64,000 nt of DNA. Origin: Aestuariivita sp. (GTDB lineage Bacteria; Pseudomonadota; Alphaproteobacteria; Rhodobacterales; Rhodobacteraceae). The stretch lies in assembly GCF_021404545.1 (NCBI RefSeq), contig NZ_JAAWWD010000038.1, forward strand, positions 1 through 64,000, read 5' to 3'. The translations under genes and the position numbers were made by a program. Shown one piece after another: positions 18,255 through 26,625 of the stretch (position 1 is the first letter of the stretch; each line of letters begins with the position of its first letter). The notes beneath the pieces are model-generated. The model ran no database searches and was not told where the DNA came from. It saw only the letters and a list, made by a program, of their open reading frames with translations.

Positions 18255-19469
18255 CTAAGGGTGCATGTCGGCCAGAACGGCGGCAGCGGCCTCAAGCGCG
18301 CCATGCCCGTGCGGGATCTCAAGCGCGGTCAGCCCGGCCTCGACCCCGCCGAGCAGGCCCATAATCATCTGCCCGTTCACGTGGCCCATATGGCCAAAGC
18401 GAAAATGCCCGTGTGAGGCATAGTCGCCAGGCTCGGCCATTCCCAGACCGATCCCCAGGGTCAGTCCAAGGTGCCCCTCAACCCATTCGCGCAGCGCCGT
18501 GCCTTGCGGCGGATCAAGGCTGAGCGATGTGACCGCGCGGGACCGGTGCGCCGGATCGGCGACATTCAATCTCAGCGGGCCCTCGGCCGCCCAGCTATCG
18601 CAGGCCGCCCAGATCGCGCGCGCCAGCCGGTCGTGGCGGGCCCAGATCGCCTCAATCCCTTCGGCTTTGATCATGTCGAGCGCTGTGCGCAGCCCATAGA
18701 GATGATGGGTCGGCGCGGTTCCACCGAAATAGTGAAAGAAAAGGTCGGGCTTGGCACGCGGCGCCCAGTCCCAATAGCGGCTGACACGTGGCAGCGACTG
18801 GCGCACCGCCTCTGCCCGATCATTGAAGTAAACAAACGCGACGCCCGGCGGAACCATCAGCCCCTTCTGGCATCCCGTGACCATCACATCGACACCCCAG
18901 CGATCCATCTCGAACCGGTCACAGCCAAGCGACGCGATGCAATCTGCCATCAAGAGCGCGGGATGACCAAGCTCATCAAGAAGCGCCCGCATCGCGGGCA
19001 CATCGTTCAGGATCGAGGTCGACGTGTCCACATGTACCGCGAGCACCGCCTTGATCCGGTGCCCGGTATCTGCACGCAGGGCGGCGGCGACACGCTCCAT
19101 ATCCCAAGGCGATTGTTTGCCGAAGTCGAGGATTTCCGCGGTGGCGCCTACCCCTTCGGCCATATCAGCCCAGCCATGCGCGAACCGTCCCGTGGCAGGC
19201 ACCAGCACCCGATCGCCCGGTGTCACTGTATTGGCCAGAGCGGCCTCCCATGCCGCATGTCCATTGCCGATATAGATCGCGACCTGATGATCGGTCCGCG
19301 CCACGTATTTCAGATCGGCCACCAGCGCGGGCATCATCTCGACCAGCTCACCGTCATATATGTTGGGTGCGGCGCGATGCATGGCCTGCAAGACCGCATC
19401 GGGAATGACCGATGGGCCGGGGATCGCCAGATAGGCGCGTCCGCTGGGGGCTGTCATGTTTATACTCAT
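18255..19469 (-). CDS. Alanine/serine--glyoxylate aminotransferase family protein
   Basis: A class V PLP aminotransferase of 404 residues that transfers an amino group between serine or alanine and glyoxylate or pyruvate. The PLP lysine lies in VMVTGCQKGLMVPPG. VHVDTSTSILND, LLMADCIASLG and the N-terminal IPGPSVIPDAVL are characteristic of the SgaA/AGXT subgroup. A second in-frame ATG at 19457 is possible; AGAGAG before 19469 favours the longer form. It is convergent with the small membrane gene, 10 bp away, and divergent from the ABC exporter. Serine-cycle genes are not adjacent, so photorespiratory or one-carbon roles remain inference. Confidence 0.9.
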   Translation of the reverse strand: MSINMTAPSGRAYLAIPGPSVIPDAVLQAMHRAAPNIYDGELVEMMPALVADLKYVARTDHQVAIYIGNGHAAWEAALANTVTPGDRVLVPATGRFAHGWADMAEGVGATAEILDFGKQSPWDMERVAAALRADTGHRIKAVLAVHVDTSTSILNDVPAMRALLDELGHPALLMADCIASLGCDRFEMDRWGVDVMVTGCQKGLMVPPGVAFVYFNDRAEAVRQSLPRVSRYWDWAPRAKPDLFFHYFGGTAPTHHLYGLRTALDMIKAEGIEAIWARHDRLARAIWAACDSWAAEGPLRLNVADPAHRSRAVTSLSLDPPQGTALREWVEGHLGLTLGIGLGMAEPGDYASHGHFRFGHMGHVNGQMIMGLLGGVEAGLTALEIPHGHGALEAAAAVLADMHP

Positions 19470-19636
19470 CTCTCTGGGGCCTTCCGATGGTCTTGGGACG
19501 GCACACTATCCTGCGTGCCTGCCGCGTCAATCCGGGCCGACGGCCACGCATACCCTATCGTGACGACACGCTTGCGCAGGCGGGCCCGCCGCACTACACC
19601 GCTGCAACGATGATCAAGAAATCCGCCGGAGCCTTG

Positions 19637-21526
19637 ATGCCAACGGACACCGCGTCCCATTCGCCCTTTGCCGAAACGGTCCCCGCCAAATCCAGTGTTC
19701 TGCTGGCCTGGTTGTGGCGGTCCTATCTGCACAAGCATATGCGGCTTTTGGGTGTTGCGCTGGTGTTTATGGTCATCGAGGGATCCACACTGGGCGCGAT
19801 CAGCTACATGATGCAACCGATGTTCGACAACGTGTTTGTCGAACGCAATACCGACGCGCTCGGGATTGTGGCGATGGTCATTCTGGCGATCTTCGTGATC
19901 CGCGCGATCTCGGGCGTGATCCAGAAAGTGATCCTGACCCGGATTGCGCTGCTGACGGCGGCCGATCTGCGGCTGAGTCTGCTGGATCATCTGATCAAGC
20001 AGGACGGTGCCTTTCATCAATCCCATCCGCCGGGGTTCCTGATCCAGCGGGTCCAGGCGGATGTGGATGCGGTGAATTTCGTCTGGCGCATGCTGATCAC
20101 CGGCGCGGGGCGCGATACGATCTCATTGATTGTGCTGATGGGTGTCGCAATCAGTATCGATTGGCGTTGGGCCGCGATTGCCTGTATCGGCACGCCGCTG
20201 ATGCTCGCCCCCGCGTTTGGCGCGCAACGCTATGTCCGCAAGAAAGCCCGCTCCGCACGCGATTTGGGGGCCAAGCTGGCGACCCGCCTCGACGAGGTGT
20301 TTCATGGCATCGTGCCCGTCAAGCTGAACCGACTTGAGGGCTATCAATCGCGCCAGTACCGCGCGCGTACCGAAGAATTCATCCATTCCGAGACCCGTGC
20401 CGCAATTGGCACCGCGGCCATTCCGGGCATGGTCGATCTGATGGGCGGCATCGGGTTCATGTGTGTCCTTCTGTTCGGTGGGGCCGAGATCATCGCCGGT
20501 GAAAAAACCGTCGGCCAGTTCATGGCGTTTTTCACCGCGATGGGGCTGGCCTTCGATCCGATGCGGCGCCTGGGTGCGCTGTCGGGGTACTGGCAATCCG
20601 CCGCCGCCGCCATAGAACGGCTCAAAGAGCTGATCGACACGCCGATCCGACTGACCTCTCCGGAAAATCCGGTGGCGCCGCCCACCGGTCTGCCGAAGGT
20701 AGAGATTTCCGGTGTCACCTTCTGCTATGGCGAGGACGCTGTCCTGCGCGATCTGAACCTGATCGCCGAGCCAGGCCAGACCACGGCCCTTGTCGGGGCA
20801 TCCGGGGCGGGCAAATCCACGATTTTCAATCTGCTCACCCGGCTGGTCGATCCCCAGGAGGGATCGGTCAAGATCGGCGGGGTCGAAGCGCGCGAGATGT
20901 CATTGGAGGATCTGCGCGATCTTTTCTCGGTCGTCACTCAGGAGGCGCTGCTGTTCGATGAAACGCTGCGCGAGAACATCCTGCTGGGCCGCACCGATGT
21001 GAGCGATGCGCGCCTGAGCGAGGTGTTGGATGCCGCCCATGTCTCGGATTTCCTGCCCAAGCTGCAGGATGGTCTTGAGACGAAGGTGGGGCCGCGCGGG
21101 TCGGCCTTGTCGGGCGGCCAGCGCCAGCGTGTGGTGATCGCCCGCGCGCTGCTGCGCAACACGCCCATTTTGCTGCTGGACGAGGCGACCAGTGCGCTGG
21201 ATGCGCAGTCCGAACAGGTGGTGCAGACAGCGCTCGACCGGCTGTCGGGGGGGCGCACCACCCTGGTGATCGCGCATCGTCTGTCGACCGTGCGCAATGC
21301 CGACAAAATCATCGTGATGGACCGGGGCGCGGTCGTGGACAGCGGCACCCATGAGGAGCTTCTGCAGCGCGGCGGGACCTATGCGGATCTCTATCGGCTG
21401 CAATTCCGAGAGGGAAAGACCGTGATCGATCCGGTCGGGCGCAAGGCGATTTCGGGCGCCACCCCGATCCGCGGAGAGATCAAGCCCGGCTGGTTTCGGC
21501 GCATGGGTCAGCGGCTGTTCGGCTAG
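19637..21526 (+). CDS. ABC exporter, permease-ATPase fusion (MsbA/lipid A-type)
   Basis: A 629-residue half-transporter that should work as a homodimer in the inner membrane. The N-terminal half has six membrane helices (from LLGVALVFMVIEG to VGQFMAFFTAMGLAF). The C-terminal nucleotide-binding domain shows Walker A GASGAGKST, the Q-loop VVTQEALLFDE, signature LSGGQRQRV, Walker B ILLLDEATSALD and switch histidine in VIAHRLSTV. ATG 19637 follows CGGAG; ATG 19610 is an alternative. The family includes MsbA lipid A flippases and many multidrug exporters, and sequence alone does not decide between them. A glycosyltransferase lies immediately convergent. Confidence 0.9.
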   Translation: MPTDTASHSPFAETVPAKSSVLLAWLWRSYLHKHMRLLGVALVFMVIEGSTLGAISYMMQPMFDNVFVERNTDALGIVAMVILAIFVIRAISGVIQKVILTRIALLTAADLRLSLLDHLIKQDGAFHQSHPPGFLIQRVQADVDAVNFVWRMLITGAGRDTISLIVLMGVAISIDWRWAAIACIGTPLMLAPAFGAQRYVRKKARSARDLGAKLATRLDEVFHGIVPVKLNRLEGYQSRQYRARTEEFIHSETRAAIGTAAIPGMVDLMGGIGFMCVLLFGGAEIIAGEKTVGQFMAFFTAMGLAFDPMRRLGALSGYWQSAAAAIERLKELIDTPIRLTSPENPVAPPTGLPKVEISGVTFCYGEDAVLRDLNLIAEPGQTTALVGASGAGKSTIFNLLTRLVDPQEGSVKIGGVEAREMSLEDLRDLFSVVTQEALLFDETLRENILLGRTDVSDARLSEVLDAAHVSDFLPKLQDGLETKVGPRGSALSGGQRQRVVIARALLRNTPILLLDEATSALDAQSEQVVQTALDRLSGGRTTLVIAHRLSTVRNADKIIVMDRGAVVDSGTHEELLQRGGTYADLYRLQFREGKTVIDPVGRKAISGATPIRGEIKPGWFRRMGQRLFG

Positions 21527-21529
21527 GCG

Positions 21530-22219
21530 TCAACGGCGATAGGATTGGGCAAGCCGGTCCGGGCTCACCCCCGCGAAGTACTGGGCAAGCGTCCAGAGGT
21601 TGCGTGCTCCGCGCCGCAGCCAGCCTGCGCGCTGATACCGCTCTGCGCTGGTCGTTGCGCAGACCGGCAGACGCGTCAACGGAATTCCGGCGCGGCGCAA
21701 GGCCCGGATCAGCGCCACATCCTCCATCAAAGGCTGATCCGCAAATCCGCCCGCGCGCGTGTAGTCCCGGCAGGAGAGGACCAATCCCTGATCCCCATAT
21801 GGCAATCCAAAGAGCGCCGCGCGCAGATTGGCCCAGCCCGCCACCAGCGCGGGCATCAAGCCCGCCGCCTGGAATCTGAGCCGGAAATAGGCAGCCCCCC
21901 GCCCGTGATCGAGATGTGCGGCCAGTGCGGTGCTCCATCCCGGTTCAAGCCGCGTATCTGCATGCAAGACCAAAATCCAGGATCCCCGCGCCTCGGCACA
22001 GGCACGGCGCAATTGACCGCCGCGCGACGCAGACCCCTCGATCAGGCGCGCGCCCGCCTCATCTGCGATGCGTGTCGTGGCATCGGTCGAGCCACCGTCG
22101 GAGATGATCAATTCGCGGATCAAACCGGCATGCAGCCCTTCCATCAACGCCTCAAGCGTCGCTGGCAGCGATGCGGCGGCGTTAAGCGTGGGAATGATGA
22201 TGCTGATCTGCGCGCGCAT
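21530..22219 (-). CDS. Family 2 glycosyltransferase (TIGR04283-like)
   Basis: A 229-residue GT-A fold glycosyltransferase. The N-terminus ISIIIPTLNAAASLPATLEAL binds the nucleotide, IISDGGSTDAT is the first acidic motif, and LVLHADTRLEPGW carries the DXD-like metal site. The C-terminal QPLMEDVALIRALRRAG is typical of the TIGR04283 group (rSAM/selenodomain-associated transferase 2). ATG 22219 fits the family N-terminus; the frame is open to 22276 without similarity. Donor and acceptor are unknown, and the partner TIGR04282 gene is not adjacent. It is convergent with the ABC exporter, 3 bp away. Confidence 0.85.
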   Translation of the reverse strand: MRAQISIIIPTLNAAASLPATLEALMEGLHAGLIRELIISDGGSTDATTRIADEAGARLIEGSASRGGQLRRACAEARGSWILVLHADTRLEPGWSTALAAHLDHGRGAAYFRLRFQAAGLMPALVAGWANLRAALFGLPYGDQGLVLSCRDYTRAGGFADQPLMEDVALIRALRRAGIPLTRLPVCATTSAERYQRAGWLRRGARNLWTLAQYFAGVSPDRLAQSYRR

Positions 22220-22288
22220 ACGTATTGACCCCTGTTTCGTCGGTTCGTGGCATCTATATCTAGGGGCAGATAACAAGGGAGCCAGATC

Positions 22289-23038
22289 ATGACCACCCGC
22301 CGCATACTAAAGCTGACAGGAGCTGATGCCGAGACGTTTCTGCAAGGGCTGACCACCAATGATCTGGGCGGACTGGATCTGGGGCTGGTCTATACCGCGA
22401 TGCTGACGCCGCAAGGCAAGTATCTGGCGGATTTTCTGCTGTCCCGCCGGGAGGGCGCCATTTTGCTGGATGTGGCCGCCGACCTGGCGGATATGCTGAT
22501 CAAGCGCTTGACGATGTATAAGCTGCGCGCCGATGTGACACTCGAAGAGGCCGGGCTGAACCTACAGCGCGGAACGGGGCCCGCCCCCGAAGGGGCGCTG
22601 ACAGATCCCCGGCACAAAGCCTTGGGCTGGCGGGCCTATAGCGACGCACCCGAAAGCGATGACGGCAGCGATTGGGACGCGATCCGTGTGGCGCATCTGA
22701 TCCCAGAAACCGGCATCGAACTGACCCCTGACACGTTCATCCTGGAAGCGCGGTTCGAGGCGCTCAACGGCGTGGATTTCCGCAAAGGCTGCTATGTCGG
22801 ACAAGAGGTCACCGCCCGGATGAAGCACAAGACCGAGCTGCGCAAGGGTCTGGCACAGGTGCGTATCGACGGGTCCGCGCCTGTGGGCACGCAGATCACC
22901 GCAAATGGCAAACCCGCCGGGGTGCTCTATACCCAGTCCGGCGGGCGCGCGATCGCCTATCTGCGATTTGATCGCGCGAACGACCAGATGGAAGCCGCAG
23001 ATGCTCGCCTCTGGCGCGAGGCTGAGCCGGTCAGTTGA
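22289..23038 (+). CDS. ygfZ: Folate-binding protein YgfZ (Fe-S cluster repair/assembly)
   Basis: A 249-residue GcvT-like protein. The hallmark motif KGCYVGQEVTARMKHK (about 168-183) contains the conserved cysteine. The N-terminal GADAETFLQGLTTND and middle FILEARFEALNGVDF segments also match the family. YgfZ/Caf17 proteins use tetrahydrofolate to help build or repair Fe-S clusters of enzymes such as MiaB. The ATG is preceded by AAGGGAG. It is divergent from the glycosyltransferase. Confidence 0.93.
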   Translation: MTTRRILKLTGADAETFLQGLTTNDLGGLDLGLVYTAMLTPQGKYLADFLLSRREGAILLDVAADLADMLIKRLTMYKLRADVTLEEAGLNLQRGTGPAPEGALTDPRHKALGWRAYSDAPESDDGSDWDAIRVAHLIPETGIELTPDTFILEARFEALNGVDFRKGCYVGQEVTARMKHKTELRKGLAQVRIDGSAPVGTQITANGKPAGVLYTQSGGRAIAYLRFDRANDQMEAADARLWREAEPVS

Positions 23039-23067
23039 GAGGTTTCACCGCGCAAGGCGCGGCGACC

Positions 23068-23097
23068 GGGGCTGCGCGGCTGGCGCCGCGCAGCCCT
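23068..23097 (+). terminator. Strong GC hairpin downstream of ygfZ
   Basis: GGCTGCGCGGC (23070-23080) and GCCGCGCAGCC (23085-23095) pair perfectly around a TGGC loop, and the stem extends by one or two pairs on each side. No T run follows, so it is a weak intrinsic terminator or an mRNA 3'-end stabiliser, about 30 bp after the ygfZ stop. Confidence 0.5.
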
Positions 23098-23324
23098 GAG
23101 ACGGGATGATGAGGCTTGGAAAAAGTGCCGCGCGGAGGCCTTCCCCGGTGCGGATGGCCGTGAAAGCACAGCAATTGCGCCGCTGAATCAGGCATCCAAC
23201 AGATCCCTCGCATTGGCCGCGCAATATTATTGCGCAAAGGGCTAGACTGTCGGGATTGAGATGCTATGTGTCGCAAACAGAGCGTTTCCCATCGGAAACT
23301 CTGGTGAGCCATAGGAGCAGCCCC

Positions 23325-23585
23325 ATGCCACGCTACAACACCTCGTTTGATCTGGATGTTCAGGACCTCGAATTGATCGAGGACGCGTTGCGCGCACGTA
23401 AGTCCGACCTGTCGCTGGAGCGCTTGGCGCTGCTGGGCGGTGATGGTGGGGCGCCGGATCCCGAAGCCCTGGCCGCCCTTGATGCCACGATCAGCGCGAC
23501 CCACGTACTGCTGGGACGGCTGCATAACCAAAAGGTGTTCTACCGGCCCGAGACGGTGCAGAATGCGCCCTATATCAGCGGCTGA
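23325..23585 (+). CDS. Small conserved hypothetical protein
   Basis: An 86-residue acidic protein starting at ATG 23325, which has ATAGGAG 8 bases upstream. The upstream extension of the frame to 23256 lacks support. It contains a charged amphipathic helix (DLELIEDALRARKSDLSLER) and no membrane segment or signal peptide. I recall similar small proteins in Rhodobacteraceae but no function. It is convergent with the yebC-like gene, 19 bp away. Confidence 0.7.
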   Translation: MPRYNTSFDLDVQDLELIEDALRARKSDLSLERLALLGGDGGAPDPEALAALDATISATHVLLGRLHNQKVFYRPETVQNAPYISG

Positions 23586-23604
23586 AACAGGATAGCGCCC
23601 AGCC

Positions 23605-24345
23605 TCAGAGCTGGGCCATAACCTCGTCGCTGGCGTCGAAATTGGTGGTCACGCGCTGCACGTCGTCATCGTCTTCCAGCGCATCTATCAAACGCATCAG
23701 CTTCTCCATACCCTCCAGATCCAGCTCGGTCGTGGTGGTGGGCTTCCACACCAGGCGTGTCGCCTCGCTTTCGCCAAGCGCGCTCTCCAGCGCTGTGGCA
23801 ACATCGTTGAGATCGGTATCCGCACACCAGATCGTATGGCCCTCGTCCGAGCTTTCGACATCTTCCGCACCGGCTTCGATCGCCGCCATCATAACGGTAT
23901 CTGCATCGCCTGCGTCGGCGGGATACACCACCTCACCCTTGCGCTCGAACATGAAGGCGACCGATCCCGTCTCACCCAGATTGCCGCCGCTTTTGGTAAA
24001 GGTGGAGCGGACGTTCGAGGCGGTGCGATTGCGATTGTCGGTCATCGCCTCGACGATGACGGCGACACCGCCTGGCCCATAGCCCTCATAGCGGATTTCC
24101 TCGTAATCGTCCCCCTCGCCGCCGGAGGCCTTCTTGATCGCGCGCTCGATATTGTCCTTGGGCATGGACTGGCCGCGCGCCTCTTTCACGGCAAGACGCA
24201 GGCGCGGGTTCTTTTCGGGATCGGGATCGCCCATCTTGGCGGCAACCGTGATCTCTTTGGACAGTTTCGAGAACAGCTTGGCCCGCAGCTTGTCCTGACG
24301 CCCTTTACGGTGCTGAATATTCGCCCATTTGGAATGCCCTGCCAT
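23605..24345 (-). CDS. yebC: YebC/PmpR-family regulator or ribosome-associated factor
   Basis: 246 residues, the usual length. The N-terminus [18 protein letters not shown] is almost invariant in the family. [18 protein letters not shown] (with Glu before Ala), the [19 protein letters not shown] segment and the acidic C-terminus ([15 protein letters not shown]) complete the three domains. YebC proteins were described as DNA-binding regulators and more recently as factors that help ribosomes through difficult sequences. It lies 78 bp downstream of the protease-inhibitor operon on the same strand, but probably has its own promoter. Confidence 0.95.
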   Translation of the reverse strand: MAGHSKWANIQHRKGRQDKLRAKLFSKLSKEITVAAKMGDPDPEKNPRLRLAVKEARGQSMPKDNIERAIKKASGGEGDDYEEIRYEGYGPGGVAVIVEAMTDNRNRTASNVRSTFTKSGGNLGETGSVAFMFERKGEVVYPADAGDADTVMMAAIEAGAEDVESSDEGHTIWCADTDLNDVATALESALGESEATRLVWKPTTTTELDLEGMEKLMRLIDALEDDDDVQRVTTNFDASDEVMAQL

Positions 24346-24423
24346 TGTGATGCGCCCTTCATCTGCCCCTCTGTCGCGCTCATATAGACGCGGGGGGCGG
24401 CAGTGTTCAAGGCGGCGCGGGGT

Positions 24424-24741
24424 TCACCGGACCTTGAGGGTCACGCTGAACGTGGCGTCGGGGCGTGCGTCCGGCTCCCAGGCCTGTCCGCGCGACAGCG
24501 TCAGGTCGGTATCGCCGCCGCGCAGCCGCAGACGAATGACCCGCTCGGACGCGGCCCCGGGTGCATTGGCGCGGGGCTGATCGTTGCGGTCCTCAAGAAT
24601 GTCGACGCCAGCCTCGCTGTCCAGCATCCAACGCATTCCTGTCGTGGGGTTTTCCGGCAAGCGCAGCTCGATCACCTGACCGGCAGAGACAGGGACCTCA
24701 CGGCCCCTGTCCTGTTCTGACAAGATCAGATCACCAGACAT
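24424..24741 (-). CDS. Chagasin-type inhibitor of papain-family cysteine proteases (I42)
   Basis: A 105-residue single-domain protein. The hallmark loop LPENPTTGMRW (residues 28-38) matches the NPTTG loop with which chagasin enters the active site of C1 proteases. A second loop RGGDTDL and the RGQAWEP segment (84-90) correspond to the other two contact loops, although the usual RPW is replaced by GQAW. ATG 24741 starts the family N-terminus (MSGDLILSEQDRG) and overlaps the preceding gene's stop (24731-24733). ATG 24759 is possible, but neither has a strong Shine-Dalgarno. There is no signal peptide, unlike many bacterial homologues. It is the last gene of an operon that begins with a papain-like protease, its probable target. 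Confidence 0.85.
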   Translation of the reverse strand: MSGDLILSEQDRGREVPVSAGQVIELRLPENPTTGMRWMLDSEAGVDILEDRNDQPRANAPGAASERVIRLRLRGGDTDLTLSRGQAWEPDARPDATFSVTLKVR

Positions 24742-25150
24742 AGATCTGATGGATTTCATTGTCGGTGCCAATCTCGACATTCACGGTGGCATTGGTCTGT
24801 TCGGCATGCGACGCCAGCATCGTCAGAGACAGGAACGTGCTGTCATTCGCGTTCGACAGCCGTTTCCAGCCCAGCCCCGGGATAGCCGCATAGGCGTTGC
24901 GGTTCGAGGCGTTGCACCAGGTGGCGGTGATTTTCTTGCCATTGTGCCAGGCGGTGATGCCTTCGGCTTCGGCCTCGACCGTGATGTCGTTGGGCGGTGT
25001 CATCGCGGGGCGGTCGATCCGCTCGACGATTGTGTCGCCCAGCAGGGCCGCGACATCCATGGTTGGGGCATCGGCAGGCTGGGCCTGGCTGTCGTCCCGC
25101 ACCAGGTCCTGCACCTCGCCGGGGGCGTCTTGGGGTTTGCGTTTGGCCAT
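24731..25150 (-). CDS. Unknown protein sharing the C-terminal domain of the neighbouring papain-like protease
   Basis: 139 residues in two parts. Residues 1-55 are polar, Pro/Asp/Gln-rich and probably disordered (KRKPQDAPGEVQDLVRDD). Residues about 72-139 form a compact domain that aligns with protease residues about 304-370: W-x-N-x-S-x-RNA-x-A-x3-G-x-GW-x2-L in both, then a hydrophobic stretch and a final N-x-(V/I)-x2-(V/I)-YV. Twelve of the first 27 aligned positions are identical. I do not know this domain. It may be a docking or multimerisation module placing this protein and the protease on the same partner. There is no signal peptide. The start is preceded by AAAGGA. It sits between protease and inhibitor genes. 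Confidence 0.75.
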   Translation of the reverse strand: MAKRKPQDAPGEVQDLVRDDSQAQPADAPTMDVAALLGDTIVERIDRPAMTPPNDITVEAEAEGITAWHNGKKITATWCNASNRNAYAAIPGLGWKRLSNANDSTFLSLTMLASHAEQTNATVNVEIGTDNEIHQIYVW

Positions 25151-25202
25151 TGGAATGGTCCTTTCTGAAAAAAGTCATTTGATTTGAATGGAAAAATCAC
25201 GA

Positions 25203-26315
25203 TCAGGTCACATAGACTTCCTTGACCTGATTACCGTCGATCAGGGCGCGCACATTGCGGTTGCCCGACTTGGCTCCGATAAGGCACGACAGCATCGCCT
25301 GCTGCTGCACGTCGCTGGTGGTGACCAGCTTGCGCCATCCGGTGCCCTGGAAATGCGCCCAGGCATTGCGCGCGCTGTCATTGGCCCACAGGCCATTGAC
25401 CTTGAGGTTGTTGGCCCAGGCCTTGAGCGTGACCGAATTGGCGCCGTATGGCCCATACCAAGTGTCGATCTGGCACTGCCCATAGGCAATGCGAAAGAAC
25501 CCGCCTTCGCCCCAGTTGGCACCCCAGCTGTTCTTGCAGATCCAGCAGCCCTGGGCATCGTTGTAACCGATGATTTCCACGCAATGCCCGCCCGCCGATC
25601 CGCCTGACACGTGGCGATAGACACCCGAGCGGTAGCTGAAGAAATCCTGATAGACGATGAAACAGCCGGTGACAGACCCCTTGGTCGCGATCCAGTTCTT
25701 GATCGCCGCGCGCCCGGTCAGTTTGGTCTTGCCGGTGACCTTGGCGATGTTGTTCTGCCAGCCGCCGGGAACGGCACACGCCTGTTGGGTCCCGGTATAG
25801 GGATAGACCGACTCCAGCGTGACGCCCTTTTGCTTGGCCTTGTCCAGCGCCTGATCGGGGAACCAGCCGTTTTGACAATTACGCCCTTCCTCGCCGCCAT
25901 GGCAGTAGAACAGATGCGCCTCGGAAAGATCGAGGTTCAGGTTCGGATTGGCGACCGAGCGTTGATAGGTCGTCTCCATCACCGCTGCCACGCCATGCGC
26001 CACGCAGGACCCGCACGAGCCCTGGTTCTTGACCGCCGTGGTATAGTTCTTGCCGCTCACGTTGCGGTGGTCAAAGGCCGCAGGCGCGCCAATGCTTTCG
26101 GACGCGATTATCTCCGAGGTCACCGCCGGGGCAGCCTTGTCCGCTTTGACGGCCTCTTGCAGCGTCATGGCGCCCGGCGGGGGATTAAAGCCCAGGCGGA
26201 CCCGGCGTTCATCCTCGGTCATCAACGCCATATCGGTGCCAGGGTCCATTTCCCACGGCTGGCCCGCGTCTTCCAGGTCGGATTTGAGGGTTTTGAGATC
26301 AAGTGCATCAGTCAT
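25203..26315 (-). CDS. Papain-like (C1) cysteine protease with an extra C-terminal domain
   Basis: 370 residues. Residues 1-85 resemble a short propeptide. The catalytic domain (about 86-300) has the oxyanion Gln98 and Cys104 in KNQGSCGSCVAHG, His244 in SAGGHCVEIIGYND and Asn262 in CWICKNSWGANWGEGGFF, so the triad is intact. Extra cysteines (138, 147, 180, 218, 257, 281) could form disulfides, yet no N-terminal signal peptide is visible. Residues about 304-370 form a small domain also found as the C-terminus of the next gene. GGAGG lies 8 bases before the ATG. First gene of a three-gene operon ending in a chagasin-type inhibitor, so activity is probably restrained by that inhibitor. Confidence 0.9.
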   Translation of the reverse strand: MTDALDLKTLKSDLEDAGQPWEMDPGTDMALMTEDERRVRLGFNPPPGAMTLQEAVKADKAAPAVTSEIIASESIGAPAAFDHRNVSGKNYTTAVKNQGSCGSCVAHGVAAVMETTYQRSVANPNLNLDLSEAHLFYCHGGEEGRNCQNGWFPDQALDKAKQKGVTLESVYPYTGTQQACAVPGGWQNNIAKVTGKTKLTGRAAIKNWIATKGSVTGCFIVYQDFFSYRSGVYRHVSGGSAGGHCVEIIGYNDAQGCWICKNSWGANWGEGGFFRIAYGQCQIDTWYGPYGANSVTLKAWANNLKVNGLWANDSARNAWAHFQGTGWRKLVTTSDVQQQAMLSCLIGAKSGNRNVRALIDGNQVKEVYVT

Positions 26316-26625
26316 GTGTTGCCTCCTTTGCGCAATTCGACTGGTCCGGGGCCGCAGTAATTGCGACGGGTCCGGCTTTGCAGTGGGGACAGGTGCCCCG
26401 GTCTTGGTCTTGAAGCGCGCCCATAAAAATGAAGCGGGCGCTGAGCCGCAGAAAAATACGAGTGCGGCATGGGTTTGAGTGTATCAACGAAACGTGAATT
26501 CGCCAAATACACGAAATCCTCCATTGATTTTTGCCAAAGACACAACTTATGGGCGAATCGTACACATGACGACTATTCACATGCGTATCGCTTGCCCCAG
26601 CCCGCCCCGTCGTTAGAGTGGCGCG
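26316..26625. promoter_or_regulatory. Divergent intergenic region, protease operon versus SLC13 permease
   Basis: About 310 bp with no confident gene, noticeably AT-richer than its surroundings between 26440 and 26600. It should hold promoters for both directions. Spaced inverted elements are present: GTGAAT (26494) with ATTCAC (26575), and ATTCGCC (26498) with GGCGAAT (26552), which could be operator halves. A possible 37-codon minus-strand frame with a CPHC motif ends over the protease start but lacks a ribosome binding site. Confidence 0.4.

Noticed and set aside
26308-26580. Minus-strand small frame with a CPHC motif ending over the protease start
   Set aside because: No ribosome binding site was seen at any in-frame ATG, there is only one CxxC pair, and the upstream part is not protein-like.
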